NCBI GenBank assembly: GCA_041394605.1
Contig: JAWKHX010000004.1
Span: 62,001-126,000, forward strand
Length of the DNA stretch: 64,000 nt
Reading direction: 5' to 3'
From: UBA668 sp041394605
GTDB lineage: Bacteria > Actinomycetota > Acidimicrobiia > Acidimicrobiales > Ilumatobacteraceae
Part shown: positions 15,071 to 24,304 of the stretch, in pieces
Layout: each line of letters starts with the position of its first letter
Numbering within the stretch: the first letter of the stretch is position 1
Translations under genes and position numbers: made by a program
Notes under the pieces: generated by a model
The model's input: the letters and a program-made list of their open reading frames with translations, nothing else
Told to the model about the DNA's origin: nothing
The model's database searches: none

Positions 15071-15846
15071 GCCCGCTCGTGCCGCTCGTGCAACTCGCCG
15101 GTGGGCACCATCCGATCTCGCTGGACGAGGCCGTGGACGGCGCGGCGATGATGACCCGAACCGACCGCAAGTACCTCGTCGGCCCGGACCAACTGGCAGC
15201 GGCTGTCGCCGGTCTGCGCGACGGGGTGCGGGTCCTGGAGATCGAGGGCCACCGGGCCTTCCCGTACCGGACCGTGTACTTCGACACGCCGGACCTCGTC
15301 TCGTACATGGGTGCTGCCCGCGGCCGCCCGCACCGGTTCAAGGTGCGCACTCGCACCTACCTCGACAGCGGCACGTGCTGGCTGGAGGTGAAGGTGCGCA
15401 ACGGCCGGGACCAGACGGTGAAGCACCGGATGGAGTACCGCGTCGACGACGCCGATGTCCTGACCGCCGACGGCAGAGCGTTCGTCGCCGAACTGGTCGA
15501 CCTGCCGGGCGTCGGCCGCGAGTTGAGGGCGACGTTGGCCACCGCGCTACACCCGCACCACCTTCGTGGTCGACGCGATGCGGATGACCGTGGACGCCGA
15601 CCTCGTGTGCACCCACGCCGACGGCCGCTCCGTCGGCGCCCCTGACCTGCTCGTGGTGGAGACCAAGAGCGCCGGGCCGACCACGCCGCTGGACCGCTCG
15701 CTCTGGGCAGAAGGCCTGCGCCCCGTGTCGATCAGCAAGTACGCCGTCGGGATGGCACTGCTGGACCCTCCCTGCCCGCCCACAAGTGGACGCGGGTGCT
15801 GCGCCGCCTCGGCCGCACCCCTCTGAACGAAAGGACGCCGCGATGA
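15067..15846 (+). CDS. VTC-domain polyphosphate polymerase (two frameshifts in this sequence)
   Basis: The VTC domain is the catalytic fold of yeast Vtc4, which makes polyphosphate from ATP inside a basic tunnel. Visible pieces in order are TRTDRKYLV near residue 27, FPYRTVYFDTPDLVSYMGA, RFKVRTRTYLDSGTCWLEVKVRNGR, and (after a shift) RYTRTTFVVDAMRMTVDADL, VVETKSAG and ISKYAVGMALLDP. After a second shift the end reads LPAHKWTRVLRRLGRTPL. The first shift, near 15544, fits a lost CG in a GCGCGC run. The second, near 15763, fits a lost C in a C-run. The final frame stops at 15846, overlapping the next ATG. It is downstream of a PHO-box-like site. Confidence 0.82.
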
Positions 15847-17308
15847 CCCCCCGTCGCCGTTACCTGCTCGCTGCGGTGAGCGCCATGACCCTGCTGACCG
15901 CGTGCGGCAGCACCACGAGCACCTCTGGCCAGTCGGCGGACCCGACCATCGTGTCGATCGCCGGTGACGGCACCGAGACCGGCACCGAGACGGGCGCGGA
16001 CGCCACCTCGTCCACCGGTGACGGCACCGGCACGGACACGTCGGGCATCGACGAGTCCGGCATCGACCGTCACGACAGTGCCGGCGACCTGGAGTGGGAC
16101 GCCGCCGAGGAGCAGCAGATCGATCTCTCGTCCGGGTCCGTGACGATCGAGAACCCGGGTACCTACCGGCTCACCGGCACGCTCGCCGATGGCCAGGTCA
16201 CCGTTGCCAGCGACGGTGAGGGCAAGGTGCGCCTGATCCTCGACAATGCCTCGATCACCAACTCCACTGGGCCGGCCATCTTCGTGGAGGCTGCCGACGA
16301 GGTGGTGATCGTCCTCGCCGACGGCACCACCAACTCGGTGAGCGACGGCAGCGGGTACTCGCTGGCCGACGGCGGTGAGGCGGCCATCGCCAGCTTCGCC
16401 GACCTGACGATCACCGGCTGGGGCGCCCTCACCGTCACCGGCAACACCAACGACGGGATCAACACCAAGGATGGCCTCGTGTTCGGTGGTGGCACCGTGC
16501 AGGTGACCGCAGTGGACGACGGGATCCGCGGCAAGGACTATGTGGTCGTCGACGGGTCGGCGGTCACGGTGGACGCCGCGGGCGACGGGGTGAAGTCCGA
16601 CAACGACGAGGACGAGGGCCGTGGCCAGGTCGCCGTCGTCAGCGGCTCGCTCACCGTCAGCGCCGGCGACGACGGGGTGAAGGGTGAGACGTCAGTGACC
16701 GTCAGCGGCGGCACCGTCCTGGTCGCCCGGGCCTACGAAGGTCTGGAGGCCGCCACCGTCACCATCGACGGCGGCACCGTCGGTGTCACCACGAGCGACG
16801 ACGGGCTGAACGGCAGTGCGCTGGTGATCAACGGTGGTGACACCACGGTGGATGCGCTCGGCGACGGGATCGACATCAACGGATCGATCACGATGACCGG
16901 CGGCACCGTCACCGTGGTGGGCCCGACGGAGAACATGAACGGCCCGATCGACTACGACGGCACGTTCGACATCTCCGGCGGCACGATCGTTGCCACCGGC
17001 AGCGCCGGCATGGCGATGGCCCCCAGCCAGTCGTCGTCGCAGGGGTCGCTGCTGGCGACGTTCGCCACACAGCAGGCCGGCTCCACGGTGGAGGTGCGGG
17101 CCGCCGACGGCACCGTGGTGCTGGCGGTCACCCCTCCCGCCAGTTCGCATCCATCGCCCTGTCCACCCCGGCGCTGCAGGACGGCGTGACCTACGAGATC
17201 GTGGTGAACGGCACGGTGGTGGCCTCCACCACCACAGCCGACGCGGTGTCGCAGAGCGGGCCCGGCGGCGGCCAGGGAGGCCCCGGCGGCAACCGCCCGC
17301 AGCCCTGA
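15843..17308 (+). CDS. Carbohydrate-binding-domain (DUF4353-like) lipoprotein, one frameshift
   Basis: A lipoprotein signal (TLLTAC) is followed by a Thr/Gly/Asp-rich linker. From about residue 80 comes a long right-handed beta-repeat built of units such as GGTVTV, DDGIRGKDYVVVDG, GDGVKSDN and DDGLNGSALVINGG. This matches the carbohydrate-binding domain found beside VTC/DUF4956/CotH genes. It presumably sits on the cell surface. The frame breaks near 17131-17137: the expected continuation RQFASIALSTPALQDGVTYE and a Gly/Pro-rich tail lie in the next frame to 17308, as if one C of a C-run were missing. Without the correction it would end at 17189. The start overlaps the VTC stop. Confidence 0.75.
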
Positions 17309-17332
17309 TCGGGCGGACCTACGATGCGGTGA

Positions 17333-17677
17333 TGGCCGACTACCTGGTGCTGACCCTCGACGTGAACGATCTGGACCGCCAGGCGGCCTTCTGGTCGGCG
17401 GCGCTCGGCTACGAGGTGAGCGGTGGGGTCGCCCAGTACCGGGCGCTCTCGGACCCGGCCGGCCGCAGCCCCAAGCTTGCTGCTGCAGACCGTGGCCGAG
17501 CCGAAGGCGGCGAAGAACCGCCTGCACCTCGATCTGCACGTACCGGACGTGGAGGCCGAGGCCGCCCGCCTGGAGGGACTGGGCGCCGTACGCGTGGGGC
17601 GCAGCGACGAGTTCGGGATCTCATGGATCGTCATGAACGATCCCGAGGGCAACGAGTTCTGCGTCGTGCCGAGTTGA
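17333..17677 (+). CDS. Glyoxalase/bleomycin-resistance (VOC) domain protein, one frameshift
   Basis: This short VOC-fold protein of about 115 residues begins MADYLVLTLDVNDLDRQAAFWSAALGYEV. It continues after a shift near 17472-17478 as LLLQTVAEPKAAKNRLHLDLHV and ends DEFGISWIVMNDPEGNEFCVVPS. This is the usual actinobacterial single-domain arrangement (paired beta-alpha-beta-beta-beta units, metal ligands His and Glu near the second half). The substrate is unknown. It starts 24 bp after the corrected end of the preceding lipoprotein gene and converges with the PPOX gene. Confidence 0.75.
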
Positions 17678-17698
17678 CCGGCCGCCGATCGGTCGGCC

Positions 17699-18097
17699 TC
17701 AGCCGACGGTGATGACGACGGCGCGGTCGCCGTAGGGGATGCGCTTGCGCTTCAGCGTGCCCATGACGGTGCCGAGGAACTTGGTGATCTTCGTCATGAA
17801 GCCGTACTTGGCCTTCACCTTCTTCTGGATCTCGGCGTAGCGCGGGTCGTCGGCGGCCACCACCACGGCGGTGCCGTCGACCGGCGATGTGCCGTCCTTC
17901 ACCCGCCCGCGGGCGTCGCTCGGCTGGACGACGACCTTCGCCGTGTGGGCCAGCCGCTTGGCCTTGCCCGACCCGCTGCTGGTCCAGAACCCGATGGTGC
18001 CGTCGTCCAGCCCCACGCACCACACGGGGGTCGCGACTGCATCGCCGCTGCGCTTGTAGGTGGTCAGCAGGACGTACTTCTCGTCACCGAGGCCCAT
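17699..18097 (-). CDS. PPOX-class F420-dependent oxidoreductase-like protein
   Basis: The 132-residue split-barrel protein begins MGLGDEKYVLLTTYKRSGDAVATPVWCVGLDDGTIGFWT. This is the typical start of actinobacterial pyridoxamine-phosphate-oxidase-like proteins that bind F420 or FMN. The KAKRLAHTAKVVVQPSDARGRV segment is the expected phosphate-binding strand-turn. A GGGAG ribosome site precedes the ATG at 18097, so the 13-codon in-frame extension upstream is rejected. The substrate is unknown. Confidence 0.8.
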   Translation of the reverse strand: MGLGDEKYVLLTTYKRSGDAVATPVWCVGLDDGTIGFWTSSGSGKAKRLAHTAKVVVQPSDARGRVKDGTSPVDGTAVVVAADDPRYAEIQKKVKAKYGFMTKITKFLGTVMGTLKRKRIPYGDRAVVITVG

Positions 18098-18163
18098 CGG
18101 AGTCTCCCTTGTGGTCGGTTTGCCGGGAACGGCCACCCTAACCCGCCGCCGGAGCGGCCTGGT

Positions 18164-18997
18164 TCAGGCCATGCTGCGCCAGGCGGCCAGGCGCTCGGCA
18201 CTGTCGTCGCCGGGCAGCGGAAGTTGGCAGACCACCCGCAGGCCGGGCCATTCGCTCGGGGTCAACTGCTGGTACTCAAAGGCCAACTCGCCGGCGCGGG
18301 GGTGGTGGTAGCGGCGGACCCGGGTTTCGAAGCCGGCGACATCCTGTTGCGGCCACCACTCGGCGAACGCGGGGCTGGCGGCGCGGAGCTGCTCCACCAG
18401 GGTCACCACCTGGGGGTCGGCGCCCAGTCGGGCCGTGCCGGCGCGGAACTCGGCGAGGATGCGGCGGGCCTGCTCCGGCCAGTCCGCCACCAGCGCCTGG
18501 GCGGTCGGCTCGGCGAAGATCACCCACAGCAGGTTGCGCTCGGGCAGCACCAGCCGGTCGATCATCGGGTACAGCCGTGATTGGGCGCGGTTCCACGCCA
18601 GGAACTCCCACCGCGGCCCCAGCACGTAGGCGGGCGCCGGCTCCATCGCCGTGATCAGCCGCACCAGCGCGTCGGGTGCGTCGGTCAGGTCGTCCACGTC
18701 GCCCTGGCTGTCGCCGGCCGGGCGGCTGGCCAGCGTCAGCAGGTGGCGGCGCTCCGCGTCGTCCAGCCGCAGGGTGCGGGCCAGTGCCTCCAGCACGTCC
18801 ACCGAGGCGTTGATCGGGCGGCCCTGCTCCAGCCACGTGTACCAGGTGACGGACACGCCGGCCAGCAGCGCGACCTCTTCGCGGCGCAGCCCCTTCGTGC
18901 GCCGGCCACGGCCTTCGGGCAGGCCCACCTCAGAGGGGGTCAGCGCGTCGCGGCGGGCCCGTAGGAACTCGGCCAGCTGGTCGCGACGGCGATCCAT
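18164..18997 (-). CDS. Helix-turn-helix regulator with MmyB-like ligand-binding domain
   Basis: The 277-residue protein has an XRE-type helix-turn-helix at about residues 5-90 (LAEFLRARRDAL, then GLRREEVALLAGVSVTWYTWLEQGR). The C-terminal MmyB-like PAS-fold domain follows (LGPRWEFLAWNRAQSRLYPM, NLLWVIF, VTLVEQLRAASPAFAEWW). This large actinobacterial family usually controls a neighbouring oxidoreductase or transporter gene. Some members bind fatty acids. Here the nearest genes are the CocE-type hydrolase just upstream on the same strand and the PPOX gene just downstream, with no clear partner. Confidence 0.9.
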   Translation of the reverse strand: MDRRRDQLAEFLRARRDALTPSEVGLPEGRGRRTKGLRREEVALLAGVSVTWYTWLEQGRPINASVDVLEALARTLRLDDAERRHLLTLASRPAGDSQGDVDDLTDAPDALVRLITAMEPAPAYVLGPRWEFLAWNRAQSRLYPMIDRLVLPERNLLWVIFAEPTAQALVADWPEQARRILAEFRAGTARLGADPQVVTLVEQLRAASPAFAEWWPQQDVAGFETRVRRYHHPRAGELAFEYQQLTPSEWPGLRVVCQLPLPGDDSAERLAAWRSMA

Positions 18998-19000
18998 CCG

Positions 19001-21283
19001 TCAGCCACCGTTGGCGGCCGGCTCGTAGCCGCGGCACGGCTGGCCGCGCAGGGCGCCGCAGGCGGGCGGGGCCGGGGTCGGCACCTCCACGCCGGCCACC
19101 ACCGGCAGCACCAGGCGGCTGGGGTGGTCGGCGCCGTAGGCGATAGTGACGGTCTCGCCGTCGCTGATGGTGCGGAACTGCCACACCGCCCGGTTGTTGC
19201 CCGGGGCGTCGATGGTGAGGCGGATACGGCTGCCGGCGCGGAAGGCGTGGGCGAAGGGGAAGATCTCCACCCGCACGGGCACCAGCGTGTCCTCGGGAAG
19301 CGGTTCGGCGTCGGCCTCGAGGTGGGTCTGCACGGGGCGCAGTTCGGTGCTGGCGGCGTCGTTCAGCGTTCGGTGGCTGGCCCGCAACCAACCGCTCTGG
19401 ACATAGATCTCCGTGCCGTCGGGGCGGATCTCGGTGATGGTGACCTCCAGGTCGGTGTCCGCCGCGGAGGACGAGACCCACAGGTCCACCGAGCCGGAGC
19501 CGACCACCACGGTGTCGTCGGCCAGCGGCGCCGTGGCGTAGCCCAGCCCCGTGCCGTCGGGGAGGGGCAGCCAGTTGTACTCCACGTCGGCGCGCCACAC
19601 GCCGTTGCCGTCCCCCTCGTAGAACGTGGCGGGCAGGGCTGTCGGGTCGGCGGTGTAGCTGTCCTCGCCGGCGGTGGCCGCAGCGGTGTCGGCCAGCACG
19701 CCGCCGGCATCCAGCGACCAGGCCTGGGCGGTGGCGTCGGCCACGGGCCAGCTGTCGAACGTGGCGATGAACCCGGGCTCGGGGGTGCCGGCGGAGAAGT
19801 CGTCGTTGGCGCCCTCGTCGAACAGCACGCGGATCGGCGGCTCCGCCTCGAACGCTGCCAGCGCGTCGTCGTAGGTCATGCCCTCGAAGCGGTTCTCGAA
19901 CGGAGCGAACGTGGTGACGCCCCACAGCGCCCCGCCCAGCACGGGTGCAGCGATGTTGGCGAAGCTCAGGTCGGGCACCGCCTTGGCCACGTAGAGCTGC
20001 AGGAACTCCATGGTGCGGGCGAAGATTCGCGGGCTGAGGGATTCCGTGTGCAGGCCGTTCACCAGGTCGGCGTAGACATGGGGTGAGCCGGTGAAGGCGG
20101 GCAGCATGGCGGGGAAGTGGCCGCCGGTCTGCTCGTCCTGCCAGGCGCCGGCGATGAAGACCGGCACGTCGATGCGGTCCACGAAGGTCACCGGTGCCCG
20201 CGCGTCTCCCAACCCCGCCGTGTAGAAGGGGTTGTCGTCGATCTCGGTCACCAGGTCGGGGTTCTGCAGGCGGAGCTGCTGGTTGTCGGCGCAGCGCACG
20301 TCGCCACCGTCGGCCTGGTCGCGGGTCCAGCCCTGCCCGTAGGGGGCGGCCTCCTCCATCCGCTGGGCGGTCCACTCCACGGCGAAGCCGGTGTTCAGCA
20401 TGCCCCCGGGGTAGAGGGTGCTGCGGTAGCTGTCGTCCAGCACGGAGAGCGGGGTGATCGCGGCCAGGCTGGGCGGCTGGGTGGCGGCCACGAACAGCTG
20501 GCTGATGCCCGGGTAGCTGATGCCCACCATGCCGACCTTGTGGTTCAGCACCCACGGCTGGGCGGCGACGGCCTCGATGACGTCGTAGCCGTCCAGCGAC
20601 TGCACGGTCTCGAAGAAGCGGTAGCTGCCACCGCTGCAGCCGGTGCCGCGCATGTTGACGCCCACGTAGGCGAAGCCCTGGAGCGTGTAGAGCTGGGCGA
20701 AGGCGCTGCTGCCGGGGTCGCTGGGGGCGTACCCGCTGTACTCCACCACGGTGGGGTAGGGGCCGTCCTCGGCCGGGCCGGGGAGGATGACGTTGGCGCT
20801 CAGCGTGGTGCCGTCGCGGGTGACGATGTAGCCGAAGCCGCCGTCCTCCGGCAGCAGGGTCTGCTGCTCGGTGTAGAGGCTCGGGTCGGGCACGTCGTCC
20901 GGCGAGGCGACCGTCAGCTCGTCGCTGGTCTCGTCGCCGGCCGTGATGCGCCAGCCGTCGCCCGGCGTCAGCTCGCGGAACAGCACGGCGCCCTGCTCGT
21001 CCGCCTCGCCGGTGGCCGCCACCGTGCCGTCGGGGGCCACCGCCTCCACGGCAGTGCCGGGGTCCAAGCCGAGCACGGCGATCTGCTCGGTGCCGGGCTG
21101 GACGGTGAAGTTGGCGGTGCCGGGCGTGGTGTCCAGCGTGGCAGGGGTGGTGTCCGCCGTGGTCGCCTCGGTGTCGGCGGAGCCGGTGGTGGCGGTGGAG
21201 CCACTGTCGTCGCTGCAGGACGCGATGAGCAGGCCGAGGGCCAGAGCGGGTGCCAGGAGGGGGTGGCGATGCCGGGCAGTCAT
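19001..21283 (-). CDS. CocE/NonD-family (S15-type) hydrolase, lipoprotein
   Basis: The 760-residue protein has a lipoprotein signal (LLIASC), a Thr/Asp-rich linker, and an Ig-like segment to about residue 135. An alpha/beta-hydrolase domain comes next, with the nucleophile elbow in MVGISYPGISQLF. The C-terminal jelly-roll domain is typical of CocE and X-Pro dipeptidyl peptidases (DLEVTITEIRPDGTEIYVQSGWLRASHR, then FPFAHAFRAGSRIRLTIDAPG). Family enzymes cleave esters or acyl-peptide bonds. Location is predicted on the outer membrane-facing surface. The substrate is unknown. It ends 3 bp before the MmyB regulator start. Confidence 0.88.
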   Translation of the reverse strand: MTARHRHPLLAPALALGLLIASCSDDSGSTATTGSADTEATTADTTPATLDTTPGTANFTVQPGTEQIAVLGLDPGTAVEAVAPDGTVAATGEADEQGAVLFRELTPGDGWRITAGDETSDELTVASPDDVPDPSLYTEQQTLLPEDGGFGYIVTRDGTTLSANVILPGPAEDGPYPTVVEYSGYAPSDPGSSAFAQLYTLQGFAYVGVNMRGTGCSGGSYRFFETVQSLDGYDVIEAVAAQPWVLNHKVGMVGISYPGISQLFVAATQPPSLAAITPLSVLDDSYRSTLYPGGMLNTGFAVEWTAQRMEEAAPYGQGWTRDQADGGDVRCADNQQLRLQNPDLVTEIDDNPFYTAGLGDARAPVTFVDRIDVPVFIAGAWQDEQTGGHFPAMLPAFTGSPHVYADLVNGLHTESLSPRIFARTMEFLQLYVAKAVPDLSFANIAAPVLGGALWGVTTFAPFENRFEGMTYDDALAAFEAEPPIRVLFDEGANDDFSAGTPEPGFIATFDSWPVADATAQAWSLDAGGVLADTAAATAGEDSYTADPTALPATFYEGDGNGVWRADVEYNWLPLPDGTGLGYATAPLADDTVVVGSGSVDLWVSSSAADTDLEVTITEIRPDGTEIYVQSGWLRASHRTLNDAASTELRPVQTHLEADAEPLPEDTLVPVRVEIFPFAHAFRAGSRIRLTIDAPGNNRAVWQFRTISDGETVTIAYGADHPSRLVLPVVAGVEVPTPAPPACGALRGQPCRGYEPAANGG

Positions 21284-21301
21284 GCCGCCGAGTCTCGCAC
21301 C

Positions 21302-22141
21302 TCAGGGCAGGTCAGGGCATCGCCCAGCGGCGGAAACGGTGAGAGACGGGGTGGCCGCGGACGCGTCGGCAATGGCGGTGCACACGGCGGTCTCGACGGA
21401 TTCGAAGGTGCAGTCGGGGCGGGTGACGCTGACGGCGCCGATCATCAGGTTCACGTCGGCCTCCAGCACGGAGCCACGGTCCAGCAGTTGGGTGAGGAAG
21501 GGCTCGATGTCGGGGCCGAGGTCGTCGCAGGCGATCGGGGGCACGGTGGTGGCGACCGTGGTGGATGGCAACGGCTGGGCCTCGGCGTCGCCGCCGGCGG
21601 ACCAGCGCTCGTACACGATCCAGCCCGCCAGCGCGACCAGGACGATCGGGGTGACCCAGCGCGTGCGATGCGCCCAGGTGGGAGACTCGGGGTCCTCCAG
21701 TTGGCGCTTGCGCATGGACGCGAGGGACCCTGCGACCATCGCCCCGCCGACCACCACGACGATCACGTGGAAGATGGCCACGTTGCTGCCGTCGTACCGC
21801 CACCCGCCACCGTCGATCACCACGACGCGGTTGGTCACCAGCGCCCGCTCCACCACGACGCGGTCGCCACGGTCCGCCCGGTCGTAGACGTCGCGGGACA
21901 CGCCGGTGTCGAACTCGCCACCCCGCTCGTCCACACCTTCGAGGGAGTAGCTGCGTTGGCCGCGGCGGTCGGTCGAGGTGTCCAGCGAGATGATGACGGC
22001 ATCCAGCCGCTCGGTAGGACCGTAGCGGTCGAACAGCAAGGTGGCGCCCCACAGCAGCCCGGCCAGGCCGACGCCGAACCACACGGGTGCATCCTGGGCC
22101 CGGAAGAACCGGCTGCGCCCGCGCCGCTTGTCCGCACTCAT
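21302..22141 (-). CDS. Membrane protein of unknown function (DUF3592-like middle region)
   Basis: The 279-residue protein has a basic N-terminus, then a membrane helix (VWFGVGLAGLLWGATLLF). An extracytoplasmic domain of about 90 residues follows, with SYSLEGVDERGGEFDTGVSRDVYDRADRGDRV. This resembles the DUF3592 beta domain with its 'Y-x-x-GD-x-V' pattern. Two more helices follow near residues 145 and 190. The C-terminal soluble tail carries four Cys (in CDDL, DCTF, VCTA and RCPDL) that could form disulfides. The ATG at 22141 follows a divergent promoter region shared with the M20 peptidase. No function can be assigned. Confidence 0.7.
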   Translation of the reverse strand: MSADKRRGRSRFFRAQDAPVWFGVGLAGLLWGATLLFDRYGPTERLDAVIISLDTSTDRRGQRSYSLEGVDERGGEFDTGVSRDVYDRADRGDRVVVERALVTNRVVVIDGGGWRYDGSNVAIFHVIVVVVGGAMVAGSLASMRKRQLEDPESPTWAHRTRWVTPIVLVALAGWIVYERWSAGGDAEAQPLPSTTVATTVPPIACDDLGPDIEPFLTQLLDRGSVLEADVNLMIGAVSVTRPDCTFESVETAVCTAIADASAATPSLTVSAAGRCPDLP

Positions 22142-22200
22142 CCGGGCGACGTTAGGCGCTTCGCCCACCGCCGATGTGCACGCGCGGGCAGAATGGCGGG

Positions 22201-23303
22201 GTGATCGATCTCCAGGCACTGCTGTCCGACCTCGAGTTGCTGGTGAACACCGAGTCGCCGTCGCTGGACCTGCCGCGGCTCGCCGCCTCGGCGGCGACGC
22301 TGGCCGACCTCGTCACCACCCGCCTCGGCAGCGCCCCGCAGATCGTGGAGAGCCCGGCCGGGCCGCACGTGTGGTGGCAGGGCGGCGGCACGCCGAAGGT
22401 GCTGATCGTCGGGCATCACGACACGGTGTTCCCGGCGGGCACCGTGGCCGAGCGCCCGTTCGCCGTGGTCGACGGGCGGGCCACCGGGCCGGGTGTGTTC
22501 GACATGAAGGGCGGGATCGTGCAGGCGCTGCACGCCGTCGCCTCGTTGCCGCCGGAGGCGCGCGCCGGCGTGGAGATCCTCATCACCGCCGACGAGGAGG
22601 TCGGCAGCGGCGCCAGCCGCGAGCTCATCGAGGAGCGGGCCGTGGCCTGCGGGGCGGTGCTGGTGTGCGAGCCGAGCGCCGACGGTGGCGCGGTGAAGAT
22701 CGCCCGCAAGGGCACCGGCACGTTCGAGCTGGTGGTGCACGGCAAGGCGGCACACGCCGGGCTGGAACCGTGGAACGGGGTGAACTCCCTGGTGGCGGCG
22801 GCCGAACTGATCACCCAGGTGGCCACGTTCGGCGACCCCGCCACCGGCACCACCGTCACGCCCACAGTGGCGTCGGCCGGCACGGCCGACAATGTGGTGC
22901 CCGCCCTCACCCGGGTGAAGGTGGACGTGCGCATGGAGCAGGCGGGGAGAAGGAGCGCCTGGAGGGCCTGTTCAACGGGCTCGGCACCACCGTGGAAGGG
23001 GCCCGGATCGAAGTGCTCGGTGGGGTGAACCGACCGCCGATGCCTGCTACCGCGTCGGCAGCCCTCCTGCCACTGGCCCAGGCGGCGGCCGCCGCTCTGG
23101 GTGCCGAACCGCTGGCCGGCATCGCCGTGGGTGGCGGCAGCGACGGCAACTTCACGGCGGCCCGCGGCGTGCCCACGTTGGATGGCCTGGGCGCGGTGGG
23201 TGGCGGTGCCCACGCAGATCACGAGCATGTGCTGGTGGACGCCCTGGTGCCCCGCACACGCCTGCTGGCGGCCATCCTGGAGCGGATGGTGTCGACCACG
23301 TGA
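22201..23303 (+). CDS. M20-family metallopeptidase (carboxypeptidase G2-like), one frameshift
   Basis: This zinc-dependent amidohydrolase of the ArgE/DapE/CPG2 group has the metal motifs LIVGHHDTVFPAG, ATGPGVFDMKGG (bridging Asp) and ITADEEVGS (Glu-Glu). The dimerisation domain begins at KGTGTFELVVHGKAAHAG. Near 22943-22948 the frame breaks after VRMEQAG. The next frame supplies EKERLEGLFNGLG, then AVGGGSDGNFTAARGVPTLDGLG and the closing metal-binding HADHEHV. One missing G in a G-run explains it exactly. Full length would be about 367 residues. GTG 22201 is preferred; an ATG at 22174 is possible. Confidence 0.85.
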
Positions 23304-23441
23304 TGTGGTTTCTGCACGCTCCGTGAAAAACTGACCAAGGTCCCTTCAGCGAGCGGTCAGTCGCGCCGACATTGAGTGGTATCTGTGCCACGGGCGGTCA
23401 CGACGGGTGAGGCAATCGCGGTGCAGGGAAGGGGCACCACG

Positions 23442-23804
23442 ATGCGTGAAGACCAGATCGTCTCGATCCTCGACGAGCTCAACGGCAGCTCGGCGGACAT
23501 CAAGGCGTCGGCAGTGATCTCCACCGACGGGCTGATGATCGCCAGCCTCCTGCCGCAGGGACTGGACGAGGACCGGCTCGGTGCGATGAACGCCGCCATC
23601 CTCACACTCGGCGAGCGCAGCGCACACGAGCTGGGCTGTGGCGACCTCGAACAGGTCATGGTGAAGGGCAAGACGGGCTACATCCTGATGACCCACTCCG
23701 GGCAGGACGCGGTGCTGTCGGTGCTGGCCAACCCGAGCGCCAAGCTGGGCCTGATCTTCCTCGATGCCAAGCGGGCGGCCGAGCGTGTCGCTGCCATCCT
23801 CTGA
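23442..23804 (+). CDS. Roadblock/LC7-domain protein
   Basis: The 120-residue protein is a single Roadblock/LC7 (MglB-like) domain: an N-terminal helix MREDQIVSILDELNG, then strands IKASAVISTDGLMIASLLP and DLEQVMVKGKTGYILMTH, a helix, and LGLIFLDAKRAAERVA. Bacterial Roadblock proteins modulate small GTPases or histidine kinases and pair with such partners in actinobacteria. No GTPase is adjacent here. Instead a PAS protein and a PhnD-like protein follow within one tight operon. A strong AGGGAAGGGG ribosome site precedes the ATG, so 22 upstream in-frame codons are rejected. Confidence 0.88.
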   Translation: MREDQIVSILDELNGSSADIKASAVISTDGLMIASLLPQGLDEDRLGAMNAAILTLGERSAHELGCGDLEQVMVKGKTGYILMTHSGQDAVLSVLANPSAKLGLIFLDAKRAAERVAAIL

Positions 23805-23815
23805 GGGGGCCATCG

Positions 23816-24304
23816 ATGCGCGACATGACCCCTGACGATCTGCACGGCGAGACCGGCGTCGAACACTGGCTCACCTACGCCGACGGCTTCCGCCGCCGGA
23901 TCCTCGTGGTGGACAAGGAGATCCCCTACCCCGAGGGCCGGCTCATCGTGTCCCAGACGGACCCGGCCGGCATCATCACCCAGGCCAACCAGAGCTTCGT
24001 CGCGATGTCCGGCTTCTCCGAGGCCGAACTGATCGGCGAGCAGCACTACATCCTCCGCCACCCGGACATGCCGGCCGCCGCGTTCAAGGACCTGTGGGAC
24101 ACCGTCCGCCAGGGCAAGAAGTGGACCGGTTACGTGAAGAACCTGCGCAAGGACGGCGCCTACTACTGGGTGTTCGCCAGCGTGGTGCCGAACATCCGCA
24201 ACGGCCGCATCGTCGGCTACACCTCCGTGCGCCGCAAGCCGTCGCGCACGAAGGTCAACGAGTGCACGGCGCTCTACCGCTCGATGCTGGAGGGTGCGTC
24301 ATGA
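23816..24304 (+). CDS. Stand-alone Aer-like PAS-domain protein
   Basis: The 162-residue protein is mostly one PAS domain (about residues 40-145) with strong resemblance to the FAD-binding PAS of the E. coli aerotaxis receptor Aer. It shows RLIVSQTDPAGIITQANQ, the ILRHPDMP segment with the Arg-His-x-Asp cofactor residues, DLWDTVRQGKKWTGYVKN, then GAYYWVFASVVPN and GYTSVR. It lacks transmembrane and output domains, so it must pass a redox or energy signal to a partner. Its stop overlaps the next ATG (ATGA), and the Roadblock gene ends 11 bp before it. ATG 23825 is an alternative start. Confidence 0.88.
   Translation: MRDMTPDDLHGETGVEHWLTYADGFRRRILVVDKEIPYPEGRLIVSQTDPAGIITQANQSFVAMSGFSEAELIGEQHYILRHPDMPAAAFKDLWDTVRQGKKWTGYVKNLRKDGAYYWVFASVVPNIRNGRIVGYTSVRRKPSRTKVNECTALYRSMLEGAS

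Noticed and set aside
20117..22204. A 695-codon plus-strand open frame across the CocE-type gene
   Set aside because: Shadow frame in high-GC DNA; Gly/Val/His-rich text with no motif, against a complete S15-type hydrolase on the minus strand.
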